DNA of 64,000 nucleotides from an uncultured Eubacteriales bacterium (GCA_934444645.1 CAKSCV010000009.1:1-64000), one strand, 5' to 3'; shown: positions 17,262 through 26,321, counted from the stretch's first letter. The notes: generated by a model from the sequence alone, not told the origin. A program made the numbers and translations.

Positions 17262-20200
17262 ATGTCAGCTTTTTGTATTCAAAATCAAATAAAGATAATG
17301 TATAATATTTTTGACGAAAACTACACATTGAAAAGGAGTTGTATCAAAATAAAAAAAACAAAGCGTTTCGTCGTTATGCTTTTGGTTTTATGTCTCACGG
17401 TTTCCTGCTTGCCGGTCGGCGCATTCGATTTTGAAATGCCCGAAACGGCAGGAGAGATGCCCGAGACGGCTTCGGCTTCGTCTGCGTTGAATGCCGACGT
17501 TGACATTCCCACGGAGGATGAAACCCTGGGAACACTCGTCTGGTATAACAATTTTGATGAGACAGACGCCGCTTCCGCCACCTATGCTGTCGGCGCGTAT
17601 ACAGCCGGCGCGTATCAAGAAGGCGGCGTCGCTAAGTCTACATTGGAGATTGCCGATAATCCGGACGCCGAAAAGACCGGCAAGGCACTGAAAATCACCC
17701 AAACCGCTGCACACGGCGGTTATCAGGTAACCTTTACCGATAAGCTTTCCACGCCCGGCGTTTATACCCTCCTTGTCGATATCTATGTTCCGGAGGACGG
17801 CACGGCTTCGGGCTTTTGGACGCACTTTGTTGCCGACAGATACAACGGCACATCGACCGACCCGAACCAGTGGAACGGCGGCGCGTATGTCAAGGGCACC
17901 GGCGCATGGTATACCTATCAGGAGACCTTCACGCTTCCGGGCAACAACTTGACCGAGGAATCCCTCAAGGCCTACACGCAGTATATACTGCATAAAGACT
18001 CCTCAAATCAGGTTTATTACATTGATAATGTAAGAATCTACTGCAACGCCTATAAGAGTGCCGCGCGTCCTGCCGCATACGACAAGACCTACGGTCAGCT
18101 CGTTTACTTCGAAAACTTCGCACCAAACAACGATTTTGAAAACCTTACCAACATCACGATCGCTCCAACCATGCCTGCACTGTCTTCTTGCGCAGGCTAC
18201 TATGCGGTCGGCAGCGGAGATGTCGGCGACAGAGTTCGCACCTACGGCTTCGAAGTCGGCTATGCCGACGGCGACGACAGTTTCCGGCTTCTTGACGAAA
18301 GCCGTTCGCTGCTTTCCGGCAAAGTGACATTCTATGCGGAGATTTACAGCAAGGATTCGGATAAAAACTATTGGTCGGTTGTTTCCAAACGCACCTCGAA
18401 CGCCGGAAACTGGTCCGGCTGGGGCGGCGGTGTTATTACGCCGTGGCAGACCAAGACCGCAAAGGCCAACACGTATACCAAGCTGTACTTTGACAGCCTT
18501 GCTCTTTTGAGCACCGATACCCGTTTCGGCGCCTTTAACCTCTCTGACCAATCCGGTGCTTATGCACGCGCCATCGGCGTTTACTTCCTGCCGGACAATG
18601 AGCTTTGGCTCACCTCCGACGCCGCCGGAAGCGACCGCGTGCTTGTAAAGCTCGATAACGATACCTACACGCTCCCGTCTGAAATTGCCGGAAAGACGGT
18701 TTCCGACTGGACGGACGGCAGCAAAGTATGGGCAGCCGGTGAAAGTGCCGCAAAGGCGGACGTTGCCGGAAAGACGCTTTATCCGATTTCCGTTCAAACC
18801 GCGCCGGCTTCTTACGACGCAACCTACGGTCAGCTCATCTATTTCGATAACTTCTCCGGCAAGACCGGCTTTACCAACCTTGCCGATATCAAGCTTGCCG
18901 ACTATGCACACGCCGAAAAGAAAACCTTTGACGGCTTCACAACGCTCAAATGCGGCCAATCCAAGCTCAGCCCGGAGCCGGTCGGTATTGAAGTAACGCC
19001 TGCCGACGGAACGAACTGGGTGTATGCCGACGGCACGCCTATGACCGGCGAAATCAGCCTTTACGTCGAGCTTTATGTCGATTATGACAGTCTGCCGGGC
19101 AGATTTACCGTCGGCGCACCGGGTAACGGCTGGGGCGCATACAATACCACTTGGAATGTCGCGAAAAGTACACTTTCCACAAGAACTTGGGGAATGGTTC
19201 AATCGCAGCCTCTTTCGTTGGCAGACTACACGAATATCGGTATACTCTCCAACAACTGGCGTACCGAATACTGCCGCGCCATCGGCGTTTATCTCCGGCC
19301 GACCAACGCCTTTTGGCTTACCTCGGATGAATCCGGCGCAGACCGCACCTTTACGGTAATCCCGGGCGAGACCTATACCTTGCCGACGGAATTCAACGGC
19401 AAAGCCGTTTCCAAATGGGCAGTCGGCGCAAATCTCTATGACGCCGGTAAAACGGTTGAAAAAGCTGCCGTTGCCGGGAAAACGGCTTATCCGTTCGAAT
19501 ATCCCGAAACCTATGATGAAACCTACGGCCAGTTGGTTTTCTATTCGGGCTTCCATCTTTCGGACGCACCGTTTGCAAATGAAATCGAAGAGCTTTCTCC
19601 GGTAAAAGGCCTCACCGTTATGCAAAAGACCTATAACGGAATTTCTGTTGTCGGCGGCCGTACTGCCTTTTCCGCAAAGGGCGGCGCGTTCGGAAACGGC
19701 GGCTATGCCGGAATCGGCATTACATCAAGCGACGGACAATTGTGGAAATATGAAGACGGAACGGTCGTAACGGGACGCGTTGTTGCCTTTACGGATTATT
19801 ACTATGATATTGCCGAATCGGAAGATTTCAATAAAAAAGACAGTTTGTTTGTCCGTTATACGCCGAGCGATGACAGTATCTACGGCTTATCGGAAGCCAA
19901 AAAATCCGAATGGCTGACCACAAGAACGCCGGAATCATACATGGCAGCCGGTGACGGCGGCGCCTATGAGCGGTTTAACCGAAAGACCGGCTTATCCGGC
20001 TTTACAATCGGCCGTTCAGGCGCTGCGGATAAACTGCATTTCGATAATATCAAGGTCTATGTCAAGCCCGACAACGCCCTTTGGCTTGTCGATGCCGAAG
20101 GCGGCAACCGCACATTCAAAGTGGTGTCTGCCGAGACCTATACCTTCCGGCAACCTTCAACGGTGCAAACGTACGCGCCTGGAAAAACGGCGATACGACC

Positions 20201-20276
20201 TATAACGCCGGTGAAGCCGTCGCTCTTGCCGCTGTTGCCGGAAAAACCTGGACGGTTTCAGCTACCACTGACGTAG
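17262..20276 (+). CDS. Modular secreted protein, 5' part of a frameshifted gene
   Basis: About 1000 residues before a frameshift. A signal peptide ('VVMLLVLCLTVSC', cleavage near 'PVGA') begins near 17340. Four modules of ~170-240 residues follow, each opening with a '(L)GQLVYFxNF'-like motif (at ~87, 275, 520 and 750) and having 'YYIDNVRIY/LHFDNIKVY' or sugar-binding-like ends, so they look like CBM-type beta-sandwiches. Between modules run 'TYTLP.EFNGK.VSKW..G' segments. The start is unclear: the ATG at 17262 and the one at 17298 lack a ribosome site, whereas AAAAGGAG at 17331-17338 sits next to TTG 17339, which is out of frame by one base across an eight-A run. The natural protein continues into the frame ending at 20767. 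Confidence 0.8.
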   Translation: MSAFCIQNQIKIMYNIFDENYTLKRSCIKIKKTKRFVVMLLVLCLTVSCLPVGAFDFEMPETAGEMPETASASSALNADVDIPTEDETLGTLVWYNNFDETDAASATYAVGAYTAGAYQEGGVAKSTLEIADNPDAEKTGKALKITQTAAHGGYQVTFTDKLSTPGVYTLLVDIYVPEDGTASGFWTHFVADRYNGTSTDPNQWNGGAYVKGTGAWYTYQETFTLPGNNLTEESLKAYTQYILHKDSSNQVYYIDNVRIYCNAYKSAARPAAYDKTYGQLVYFENFAPNNDFENLTNITIAPTMPALSSCAGYYAVGSGDVGDRVRTYGFEVGYADGDDSFRLLDESRSLLSGKVTFYAEIYSKDSDKNYWSVVSKRTSNAGNWSGWGGGVITPWQTKTAKANTYTKLYFDSLALLSTDTRFGAFNLSDQSGAYARAIGVYFLPDNELWLTSDAAGSDRVLVKLDNDTYTLPSEIAGKTVSDWTDGSKVWAAGESAAKADVAGKTLYPISVQTAPASYDATYGQLIYFDNFSGKTGFTNLADIKLADYAHAEKKTFDGFTTLKCGQSKLSPEPVGIEVTPADGTNWVYADGTPMTGEISLYVELYVDYDSLPGRFTVGAPGNGWGAYNTTWNVAKSTLSTRTWGMVQSQPLSLADYTNIGILSNNWRTEYCRAIGVYLRPTNAFWLTSDESGADRTFTVIPGETYTLPTEFNGKAVSKWAVGANLYDAGKTVEKAAVAGKTAYPFEYPETYDETYGQLVFYSGFHLSDAPFANEIEELSPVKGLTVMQKTYNGISVVGGRTAFSAKGGAFGNGGYAGIGITSSDGQLWKYEDGTVVTGRVVAFTDYYYDIAESEDFNKKDSLFVRYTPSDDSIYGLSEAKKSEWLTTRTPESYMAAGDGGAYERFNRKTGLSGFTIGRSGAADKLHFDNIKVYVKPDNALWLVDAEGGNRTFKVVSAETYTFRQPSTVQTYAPGKTAIRPITPVKPSLLPLLPEKPGRFQLPLT

Positions 20277-20767
20277 CGTTTGCCGACGCCGTTTCCGTGC
20301 GCACCTCCGGCACACCCGGCATCCGCTTCAAGGCAACGCTTGACCTTGCCACCCGTGCCGATGAAAACTTTGCCGAAATCGGCTTTATGGCAACGCGCGA
20401 TACGCATTACACCAACGCCTTTGATGCTTCGGCAGACAGCTTTATCTTGGCAAATGCCAATGCCGCCAATGCCAAGCTTTGCACCGTCGTCCGCAAGAGC
20501 GGCAGCGATTTGAACCGCTATCTCACGGAAGACAACGGAGAATTAGCCTTCAATGCCCTTGTAGTCGGCGTTCCGGAAAATGCCGCTTACCTGACCGAAA
20601 ACCTGCACCTTCGTGCCTTTATCGTTTGCGGCGGCGTAACCTATTACAGTGCCGTCAAGACCGACAGCGTCTACGGTGCCGTTAAGAGAGTGAGCGCAGA
20701 CCCGAATTACGAAAACGATCCGTATATCCGGAGGATCATCGAGCTTTGCGAAACAACAAACGGCTGA
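20147..20767 (+). pseudogene. 3' part of the same secreted protein, after a one-base frameshift
   Basis: In the +1-shifted frame the repeat resumes exactly ('PATFNGANVRAWKNGDTTYN', then 'AVAGKTW'), matching the inter-module segment at 19370-19490. Its fourth copy reads ACCTATACCTT-CCGGCA where the earlier copy has ACCTATACCTTGCCGACG: one base is missing near 20146. The rest (~180 residues) is a C-terminal domain seen in many Clostridial surface proteins ('GIRFKATLDL', 'VVGVPENAAYLTENLHLRAFI', 'YGAVKRV'). Restoring the base gives a single protein of ~1150 residues. It may be a real mutation, phase variation or a sequencing error. Confidence 0.8.
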
Positions 20768-20787
20768 TACGGAAAAGAGGAATGATC

Positions 20788-20901
20788 ATGAAAAAATATG
20801 TTTCGCCTGAAATAGAATTCGAGACCGTTCTTCCCGATGTCCTGTTGGCAAGCGATTTGATAATCGATATGAGCGGTCAGTATGAGGACGAGGGCGAATA
20901 A
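20788..20901 (+). CDS. 37-residue peptide gene after the modular protein
   Basis: ATG at 20788 with AAAAGAGGA eight bases before it opens a 37-codon frame starting 'MKKYVSPEIEFETVLPDVLL' and ending in an acidic tail. Such 'MKKYV.PE' peptides occur repeatedly beside surface-protein genes in gut Clostridia and Bacteroides in my experience. No function is established that I know of. It lies 20 bases after the secreted-protein gene and just before that gene's terminator, so it is part of the same transcript. Confidence 0.6.
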   Translation: MKKYVSPEIEFETVLPDVLLASDLIIDMSGQYEDEGE

Positions 20902-20931
20902 CCGTTCTCCCTGCAACTTGTTTCTCCTTTT

Positions 20932-20969
20932 CGACCCGGTTGCCGTTTTTCGGTGACCGGGTCGTTTTT
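20932..20969 (+). terminator. Terminator after the 37-residue peptide gene
   Basis: CGACCCGGT/ACCGGGTCG arms (20932-20940, 20956-20964) with inner CCG/CGG pairing, then TTTTT. Confidence 0.8.
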
Positions 20970-20984
20970 GGATATTTTTGCTTC

Positions 20985-21020
20985 GAAAAAAAGCAGACAA
21001 GCATCAAAGCCTGTCTGCTT
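20985..21020 (-). terminator. Terminator of asnA
   Basis: Minus-strand hairpin AAGCAGACA/TGTCTGCTT with a seven-T run, 29 bases after the asnA stop. Confidence 0.7.
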
Positions 21021-21049
21021 TCAAAATTTCAAAGCCGTTGTGTGTTCCG

Positions 21050-22057
21050 TTACAGAAGCGGTATGCCGTGCTCCTCGCACGCCTTGACCGTCTGTTCGTC
21101 CCAAATGCTCGATTGCACCTCGCCGATGTGCGCACAGCCCATCATGAGCATACATAACCGCGATTGACCGATGCCGCCGCCGATGGTGAGCGGCAATTCG
21201 TTCGCAAGCAGCATTTTATGGAACGGAAGCTTGCTGCGTTCTTCGCACCCGGCGAGCTTTAACTGACGCGCAAGCGATTCGGCATCCACGCGAATGCCCA
21301 TGGAGGACACCTCAAACGCGCGCTCTAACACTTCGTTCCAAAACAGAATGTCGCAGTTGAGATCCCAGTCGTCGTAGTCGGGCGCACGGCCGTCGTGCGG
21401 CTTGCCGTTTTTGAGCGCACCGCCGATCTGCATGATGCAGGCGGTCTTATGTTTCTTGACAAACACATTTTCACGCTCATGCGGCGTAAGATCGGGATAC
21501 AGTTCTTCAAGCTCTCCGGAGGTGATGAACGCCACTTCGTTCGAAAGCGTGGTGCGCAGCTGCGGAAAATGTACGTATAAGCGGTCTTTCACGCGGCATA
21601 TCGTGTCCACGATGGTTTTGACGATGAGCTTGAGATAGTCGAGATTGCGGTTCTCGCGCGTGATGATCTTTTCCCAGTCCCACTGATCGACATAGATCGA
21701 ATGGATGTTGTCGAGCTCCTCGTCGCGGCGGATGGCGTTCATATCGGTATATAAGCCGTTTCCGACTGCAAAATTGTATTTTTTGAGTGCCAAACGCTTC
21801 CATTTGGCAAGCGAATGTACGACCTGCGCTTCGGTGCCGATGGCGGGAACATCAAAGCTTACCGGGCGTTCGTAGCCGTTTAGGTTGTCGTTCAAGCCGC
21901 TGTCCTCGGTGACAAACAGGGGAGCCGACACGCGCTTTAAGTTGAGAGCGGCGGCAAATTCGTTCTGAAAGGTCTGCTTGATATAGGCGATGGCGCGTTG
22001 GGTGTCATATTCGTCAAGCACGGGCGCATAGCCTTGGGGAATCTGAATTTTGTTCAT
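21050..22057 (-). CDS. asnA: Aspartate-ammonia ligase (AsnA)
   Basis: 335 residues (E. coli AsnA is 330). It makes L-asparagine from aspartate, ammonia and ATP in the cytosol. The sequence shows the class II aminoacyl-tRNA-synthetase-like fold: 'LNLKRVSAPLFVTEDSGLNDNLNG' near the N-terminus, 'EVAFITSGELEELYPDLTPHERE' and the C-terminal ATP-site motif 'GGGIGQSRLCMLMMG'. The start is set at 22057 (MNKIQIPQG), with AGAAGGAC nine bases before it, rather than nine codons further upstream. Own promoter and terminator, so a single-gene unit. No T-box was found in its ~60-base leader. Confidence 0.95.
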   Translation of the reverse strand: MNKIQIPQGYAPVLDEYDTQRAIAYIKQTFQNEFAAALNLKRVSAPLFVTEDSGLNDNLNGYERPVSFDVPAIGTEAQVVHSLAKWKRLALKKYNFAVGNGLYTDMNAIRRDEELDNIHSIYVDQWDWEKIITRENRNLDYLKLIVKTIVDTICRVKDRLYVHFPQLRTTLSNEVAFITSGELEELYPDLTPHERENVFVKKHKTACIMQIGGALKNGKPHDGRAPDYDDWDLNCDILFWNEVLERAFEVSSMGIRVDAESLARQLKLAGCEERSKLPFHKMLLANELPLTIGGGIGQSRLCMLMMGCAHIGEVQSSIWDEQTVKACEEHGIPLL

Positions 22058-22114
22058 AGAAACGTCCTTCTGACACAGAAACAACGCTGTGCCGCTGTGA
22101 TAAATGATAAAAAC

Positions 22115-22143
22115 ATTTTATCACGTTTCACAGGCTCTGTCAA
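22115..22143 (-). promoter_or_regulatory. Promoter of asnA
   Basis: Minus strand TTGACA, 17-base spacer, TAAAAT. Confidence 0.7.
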
Positions 22144-22169
22144 GCTTTGAAGGGCATTTTTTCGCGGCA

Positions 22170-23063
22170 TTACAAATTGACTGCGAAAACACCCAAAAAC
22201 GCAAGTCCCACGCCGCAAAGGCACTTGACCGTGAGCTTTTCGCCGAAAAACAGCACCGCCATTCCGGTGGAAAGCAAGAGCGCACAGCCATTGGCGAGCG
22301 GATAAAGCACCGCGCTCGGCAGATAATGCGCTGCAAGCGTTTTGGTGAAGCTGTGCAGAAACAGACAAATCGCCATCACACCGATGTAGCCGAAAATCGG
22401 TTTTAACACCCGGACGACTGACAGGTCGGCAGACCCGGATGACGCTTTGAAAAACGGCAGACAGATTAAAAGCATCAAAAACGCAAATATATAGGTATAA
22501 AAGTTGAAAACCGCCGTCGGAATGTCCGGTGCATACACGGTGAACAGCTTTTGCGAAAAATCGATGCCGCCGTTGGAAAGACAGAGAAGCAAAAGCGTGA
22601 AGAAAGCCGGAAGCGTGAGCTTGGTTTTGATGGAATTGTTGTAGGAGCATAAAACGAGTGTGGCACCGATTAACAAGACCATGGCAAAAATCTGCGTCGG
22701 CTTGACGTGCTCGCCGAAACAGAGAACGCTTCCGATGATCGGCACGGTAAAGCCGAGCATTCCGAACACATCGACCAACATATACGCACCTTTTTTGACG
22801 GAAAGCAACCAGCTTACCGCCATCACCGAGGTGGAAAGTCCCGAAAGCAGGCAAATGGAAAGTGTTCTTGCGTCAATGCGAAGTCCCGGAAGCTTTCCCG
22901 AAAACAGCACGAGAAAAAAGCCGATGGCAATGCATAAAAGCATACGCAAAAGGTTCGCATAGATCGCATCGGTTATGCACGCGGTGTGACCGCTGGTCTT
23001 TTTGCCGCAATATCCCTTGGTTGCGCCGCATAAAAGCGAAATGGCTAAAAATACATATCCCAT
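22170..23063 (-). CDS. EamA-type DMT transporter
   Basis: 297 residues with about ten hydrophobic helices in two EamA halves: 'MGYVFLAISLLCGATKGYCG' at the start and the C-terminal 'LYPLANGCALLLSTGMAVLFFGEKLTVKCLCG', the usual drug/metabolite transporter ending. The start at 23063 follows GAGG eight bases upstream; a longer frame would begin without a ribosome site. Substrate unknown. It resembles the second DMT gene at 25461, which is linked to the GH20 gene, so it may be a paralogue handling an amino sugar or related metabolite. Own promoter at 23099. Confidence 0.82.
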   Translation of the reverse strand: MGYVFLAISLLCGATKGYCGKKTSGHTACITDAIYANLLRMLLCIAIGFFLVLFSGKLPGLRIDARTLSICLLSGLSTSVMAVSWLLSVKKGAYMLVDVFGMLGFTVPIIGSVLCFGEHVKPTQIFAMVLLIGATLVLCSYNNSIKTKLTLPAFFTLLLLCLSNGGIDFSQKLFTVYAPDIPTAVFNFYTYIFAFLMLLICLPFFKASSGSADLSVVRVLKPIFGYIGVMAICLFLHSFTKTLAAHYLPSAVLYPLANGCALLLSTGMAVLFFGEKLTVKCLCGVGLAFLGVFAVNL

Positions 23064-23098
23064 AAAGATATCCTCAAAGCAGTTTTTTATTTTCTCCC

Positions 23099-23127
23099 AG
23101 TATAGCATAGCCATGGCTGAAATGCAA
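23099..23127 (-). promoter_or_regulatory. Promoter of the first DMT gene
   Basis: Minus strand TTGCAT, 17-base spacer, TATACT. Confidence 0.6.
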
Positions 23128-23176
23128 GATAAAAAACATGGAGAAAAAAGGCAAATAATTGTATTTTTCAGCTTTT

Positions 23177-23914
23177 TTATTCCGTTTTTCCAAACGCGGA
23201 CGGCGGCGCACCGTATTTCTTTTTCATGCAGCGCGAAAAGTATTTTTCATCGGTAAAACCGGCGGCAAAAGCAGCTTCCTTGACAGATATCTGTTTTTCG
23301 GCAAGAAGAGATGCCGCAAAACGCAGCCGCTTTTCCAACAAATATTGCTTCGGCGAAAGGCCGAAGCTTCGGCAAAAGGCACGCCGGAGCGAGGATTCGC
23401 TGAAGCTTCCGGCACGGCAAAGGTCGCAAAGCCGAAGCGAAGCGTCTTGAAAGTGGTTTTCCAGATAGGAAAGACAGTCTGCCAACCGGGTATCCGTGTG
23501 CGGTCCTGCAAGCGTGGCGAGGTCGCAGAGCAGGGTATAGACGTCGGCTTTCAGGCGGAAGACGTGTTGGTTTTGCTGCCAATCGTCCAAAAGCTGCTCG
23601 AATTTTTCGCGTAAAAAAGCCTCCGCGCCAAACGATCGGTTTTCGACGTGTGTATAGTTGCAGTCGGAAAGATGCACCACTATGCTTTCACAGACGGAAT
23701 ATTCTACGGTATAATCCGTGCTGCTCGGAATGAACAGCACATCTCCCGGCCGTGAAAGAAAGCTCTGCCCATCGATTTCAAACTGCGCTTTTCCGCAAAT
23801 GCGCAGACTAAGTGCCGCAAATGGCCGTTTTTTGACGTGAAACAGCCCGTTTTCGTGCCTGAAACGGCCGACAGATAAAATTTGAAAGCATAGCTCATCA
23901 AAAGAATATAACAT
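23177..23914 (-). CDS. AraC-family transcriptional regulator
   Basis: 245 residues. The N-terminal half is a cupin-like sensor domain ('GQSFLSRPGDVLFIPSSTDYTVEY'); the C-terminal ~100 residues hold the two AraC helix-turn-helix motifs ('LCRAGSFSESSLRRAFCRSFGLSPKQYLLEKRL' region and 'ISVKEAAFAAGFTDEKYFSRCMKKKYG'). The ATG at 23914 has GGTGAT upstream; the longer frame to 24070 has no ribosome site. It is divergent from the GH20-DMT operon with 128 bases between, the usual layout for a regulator of that sugar operon. The effector is likely a sugar from the GH20 pathway (inference). Confidence 0.88.
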   Translation of the reverse strand: MLYSFDELCFQILSVGRFRHENGLFHVKKRPFAALSLRICGKAQFEIDGQSFLSRPGDVLFIPSSTDYTVEYSVCESIVVHLSDCNYTHVENRSFGAEAFLREKFEQLLDDWQQNQHVFRLKADVYTLLCDLATLAGPHTDTRLADCLSYLENHFQDASLRLCDLCRAGSFSESSLRRAFCRSFGLSPKQYLLEKRLRFAASLLAEKQISVKEAAFAAGFTDEKYFSRCMKKKYGAPPSAFGKTE

Positions 23915-23981
23915 TTTTATCACCGCTTTCCAGTATACAGATAATTGACTGAAAAATCCACCTATTTGAATGAAAAGTCTG

Positions 23982-24010
23982 TTACAAAACCGTTCGTGTT
24001 GGGGTAAAAT
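23982..24010 (+). promoter_or_regulatory. Promoter of the GH20-DMT operon
   Basis: TTACAA, 17-base spacer, TAAAAT, 32 bases before the GH20 start. The -35 match is imperfect, as expected for an AraC-activated promoter. Confidence 0.5.
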
Positions 24011-24042
24011 AACTCTATCAACTTCAAGAAGGCGGTGTTTGT

Positions 24043-25464
24043 ATGTTTTTTGACGTTCAAAACCTGACAAAACTGACCGGCCGGTATCCGGTCGAAGGAA
24101 AAATCCGCGCTGTGGCGCACGCGTCGCTCTGCAAGCCGGTTTTTGCGGAATACTGGAACAACTTTTCCTACGGACTTTCCGAAATCGAGCTTCTTCCGAC
24201 CGATTCTTTCACCTTTTGCATCGGTCAAGCACCGGTTTTGCCGCTTGACGGCGAAAGTTATCGCGTGAGCATTACCGAAAGCGGCGTGAGCCTTGCCGCT
24301 TGCAGCGAAAAAAGCCTCATTTGCGGCTTTATGACGCTCATCGACCGTCTGCTTATGGAACGTGTAAACGGCGAAAGCCGCCTGTTTCTCGACGCCTGCA
24401 CCTACGGCGAGACGGCATTTATTGCACGGCGTATGGCGCATTTTTGTGTTTTTCCGGAAACCGAGCTGTGGGAAATCCGGCGGTTTGTCCGTCTGTGTGC
24501 ATTTTTGCGGTATACCCATTTGGTGATCGAATTCTGGGGAACGTTTCGCTATGAATGCCTTGATGCGCTTTCGTGGGAACACGCGTTTTCCGCTGATGAC
24601 CTGCGCGAAATTTTCGCGGAGGCTCAGGATCTCGGCTTGGAGCTTGTTCCTATGTTCAACCATTACGGACACGCTTCTTCGGGACGGGTGATGCACGGAA
24701 AACACGTCGTGCTTGACCGGTCGCCGCAGTATGCATATCTGTTCGATGAGACCGGTTGGGCGTGGAATATCGGCTTGCCGGAAACAATCGATTTGCAGAA
24801 AAAAATGCGGCAGGAATTGACGGAGCTGTGCGGTGCCGGTTCATTTTTCCATATCGGCTGTGATGAGATCTATGGCTTTGATTATTCAGAACGTGCCATG
24901 GAGGAGATCTGCACCCATATCAATGCCGTCGCTCAAAGTCTTGCCGAAAGCGGCAGAAAACCCATTTTGTGGGCGGATATGTTTTTGCCGAGAACCTTAA
25001 AAAATCAAACCGGAAATACATATACGGCGACGTGTCCGTCCGAGAACGCGTCCTCTTTTATGCTGTCAAAGCTCGATAAAAACGTGCTTCTTGCCGATTG
25101 GCAGTATGACGCGTGCCGATTCCCGGTGGAAACGTCGCTTTATCTGAAAGAAAAAGGTTTTTCGGTTTTGCTGTGTCCGTGGGATAGGGGAATGAACCGG
25201 ACGAACGCTTGCCTTGAAACGGCAAAAATTCATGGCCTTGACGGGATTCTGCATACGACCTGGCACACACTGTCAAACGGTATGCCGTATGTTGCAAAAA
25301 CGGCGCGCGGCTGCTTTTTGCCTGCCGGTGCGAAGGATATGCGCGATGAGAATCAGGCTCTTCACTTCAACAAAACAGCGGAAATTCTGCGAAAAGTGTA
25401 TCCTTGCGGCGGCGATTACCGCAAAAGCGGCTGGTCGAAAAAGGAAATTGAGGATATTGTATGA
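24043..25464 (+). CDS. Cytoplasmic GH20 beta-N-acetylhexosaminidase-like enzyme
   Basis: 473 residues. No signal peptide. The catalytic (beta/alpha)8 barrel (~125-440) has the GH20 Asp-Glu pair: 'FFHIGCDEIYGF' with D274/E275. 'LELVPMFNHYGHASS' and 'HTTWHTLSNGMPY' are further barrel strands. The ~100 residues before it resemble the small GH20b-like domain. GH20 enzymes release GlcNAc or GalNAc by substrate-assisted catalysis. Without export it should act on imported oligosaccharides. The gene is first in an operon with a DMT transporter (stop and start overlap by four bases) and lies beside a divergent AraC regulator. Confidence 0.88.
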   Translation: MFFDVQNLTKLTGRYPVEGKIRAVAHASLCKPVFAEYWNNFSYGLSEIELLPTDSFTFCIGQAPVLPLDGESYRVSITESGVSLAACSEKSLICGFMTLIDRLLMERVNGESRLFLDACTYGETAFIARRMAHFCVFPETELWEIRRFVRLCAFLRYTHLVIEFWGTFRYECLDALSWEHAFSADDLREIFAEAQDLGLELVPMFNHYGHASSGRVMHGKHVVLDRSPQYAYLFDETGWAWNIGLPETIDLQKKMRQELTELCGAGSFFHIGCDEIYGFDYSERAMEEICTHINAVAQSLAESGRKPILWADMFLPRTLKNQTGNTYTATCPSENASSFMLSKLDKNVLLADWQYDACRFPVETSLYLKEKGFSVLLCPWDRGMNRTNACLETAKIHGLDGILHTTWHTLSNGMPYVAKTARGCFLPAGAKDMRDENQALHFNKTAEILRKVYPCGGDYRKSGWSKKEIEDIV

Positions 25465-26321
25465 TAAACCTTGTGTATTTGTTCGCGGTGTTTTTCAGCG
25501 TTTCACAGTCGGTTTCGGTCAAATATTACCGGCAGAAATCCGAGGATGTGCTGCTTTTCAATGCTGTCAAATCGCTTGCCGCGTTTTTGGCGCTTGCCGT
25601 GATTTTGGCGTGGAACTTCCGTTTTCACGCACCGACGGCGATCTATGGCGTCCTGTACGGTGTTTTCCTTGCGATTTCCATGCATACCGGCTACAAAGCA
25701 CTGTGTTTGGGTCCGATGTCCCTTACCGGCATGATTGTATCGTTTTCCGTGATTTTGCCGATCGCATACGGGATCGTGTTTGCACGGGAGAATCCGACGG
25801 TGTTTCAGGGTGTCGGTTTGGTATTTTTTGTCTTATCCGTGGTTTTCACAAGCCTTCGTGCAGGGACGCCTCCCGCTTCGCAAGAGACCTCTGCGAAAGA
25901 CCGAAAAAAGTGGCTCGTATACGTGTTTCTCACGTTTGTGGCCAACGGCTTGTGTTCTGTTGTGCAAAAAATGCATCAAAGTGCCTATCCGCACCGGCAG
26001 CTTGGCGAATTTGTCTTGTATGCCTGCGGCTTTTGCACGTTGGTTTTCGGTGCCGCGTATCTCAAAAAGAGAACGGCACACAACAACGTGTGCGGCATTG
26101 GTCTTGCCGGGTTCGCCGGACTTTCCAATGCGGCAGCCAACTTCTGCACCTTGCTTTTGGCAGGAAACGAGTATGCGGCGGTCATGTATCCGGTCATCTC
26201 AGCCGGAACGGTGCTTGCGGCGCTTGTGTGCGGCAGGGTGCTGTTCGGCGAGAAATTGGGCTTGGGACAGCGGGCGGCTTTGCTCTGCGGCTTGGCGGCA
26301 GTGGTGTTGCTAAGATTATAA
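25461..26321 (+). CDS. EamA-type DMT transporter coupled to GH20
   Basis: 286 residues, about ten hydrophobic segments. The C-terminal half has the EamA-like pattern 'NEYAAVMYPVISAGTVLAALVCGRVLFGEKLGLGQR'. Start codon overlaps the GH20 stop (ATGA), so expression is coupled. Substrate unknown; by context it probably moves a sugar or sugar product linked to hexosaminidase action. A second DMT gene is nearby (22170-23063) and shares the general pattern. Possible duplication. Confidence 0.82.
   Translation: MINLVYLFAVFFSVSQSVSVKYYRQKSEDVLLFNAVKSLAAFLALAVILAWNFRFHAPTAIYGVLYGVFLAISMHTGYKALCLGPMSLTGMIVSFSVILPIAYGIVFARENPTVFQGVGLVFFVLSVVFTSLRAGTPPASQETSAKDRKKWLVYVFLTFVANGLCSVVQKMHQSAYPHRQLGEFVLYACGFCTLVFGAAYLKKRTAHNNVCGIGLAGFAGLSNAAANFCTLLLAGNEYAAVMYPVISAGTVLAALVCGRVLFGEKLGLGQRAALLCGLAAVVLLRL

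Noticed and set aside
18003..19625. 540-codon open frame on the minus strand
   Set aside because: Runs opposite the strongly repetitive modular protein; its composition (Arg/Gly/Cys-rich) and lack of a ribosome site mark it as a shadow.
22054..22854. 266-codon minus-strand frame opposite the DMT gene
   Set aside because: Same strand, different frame from a gene with clear membrane segments and ribosome site.
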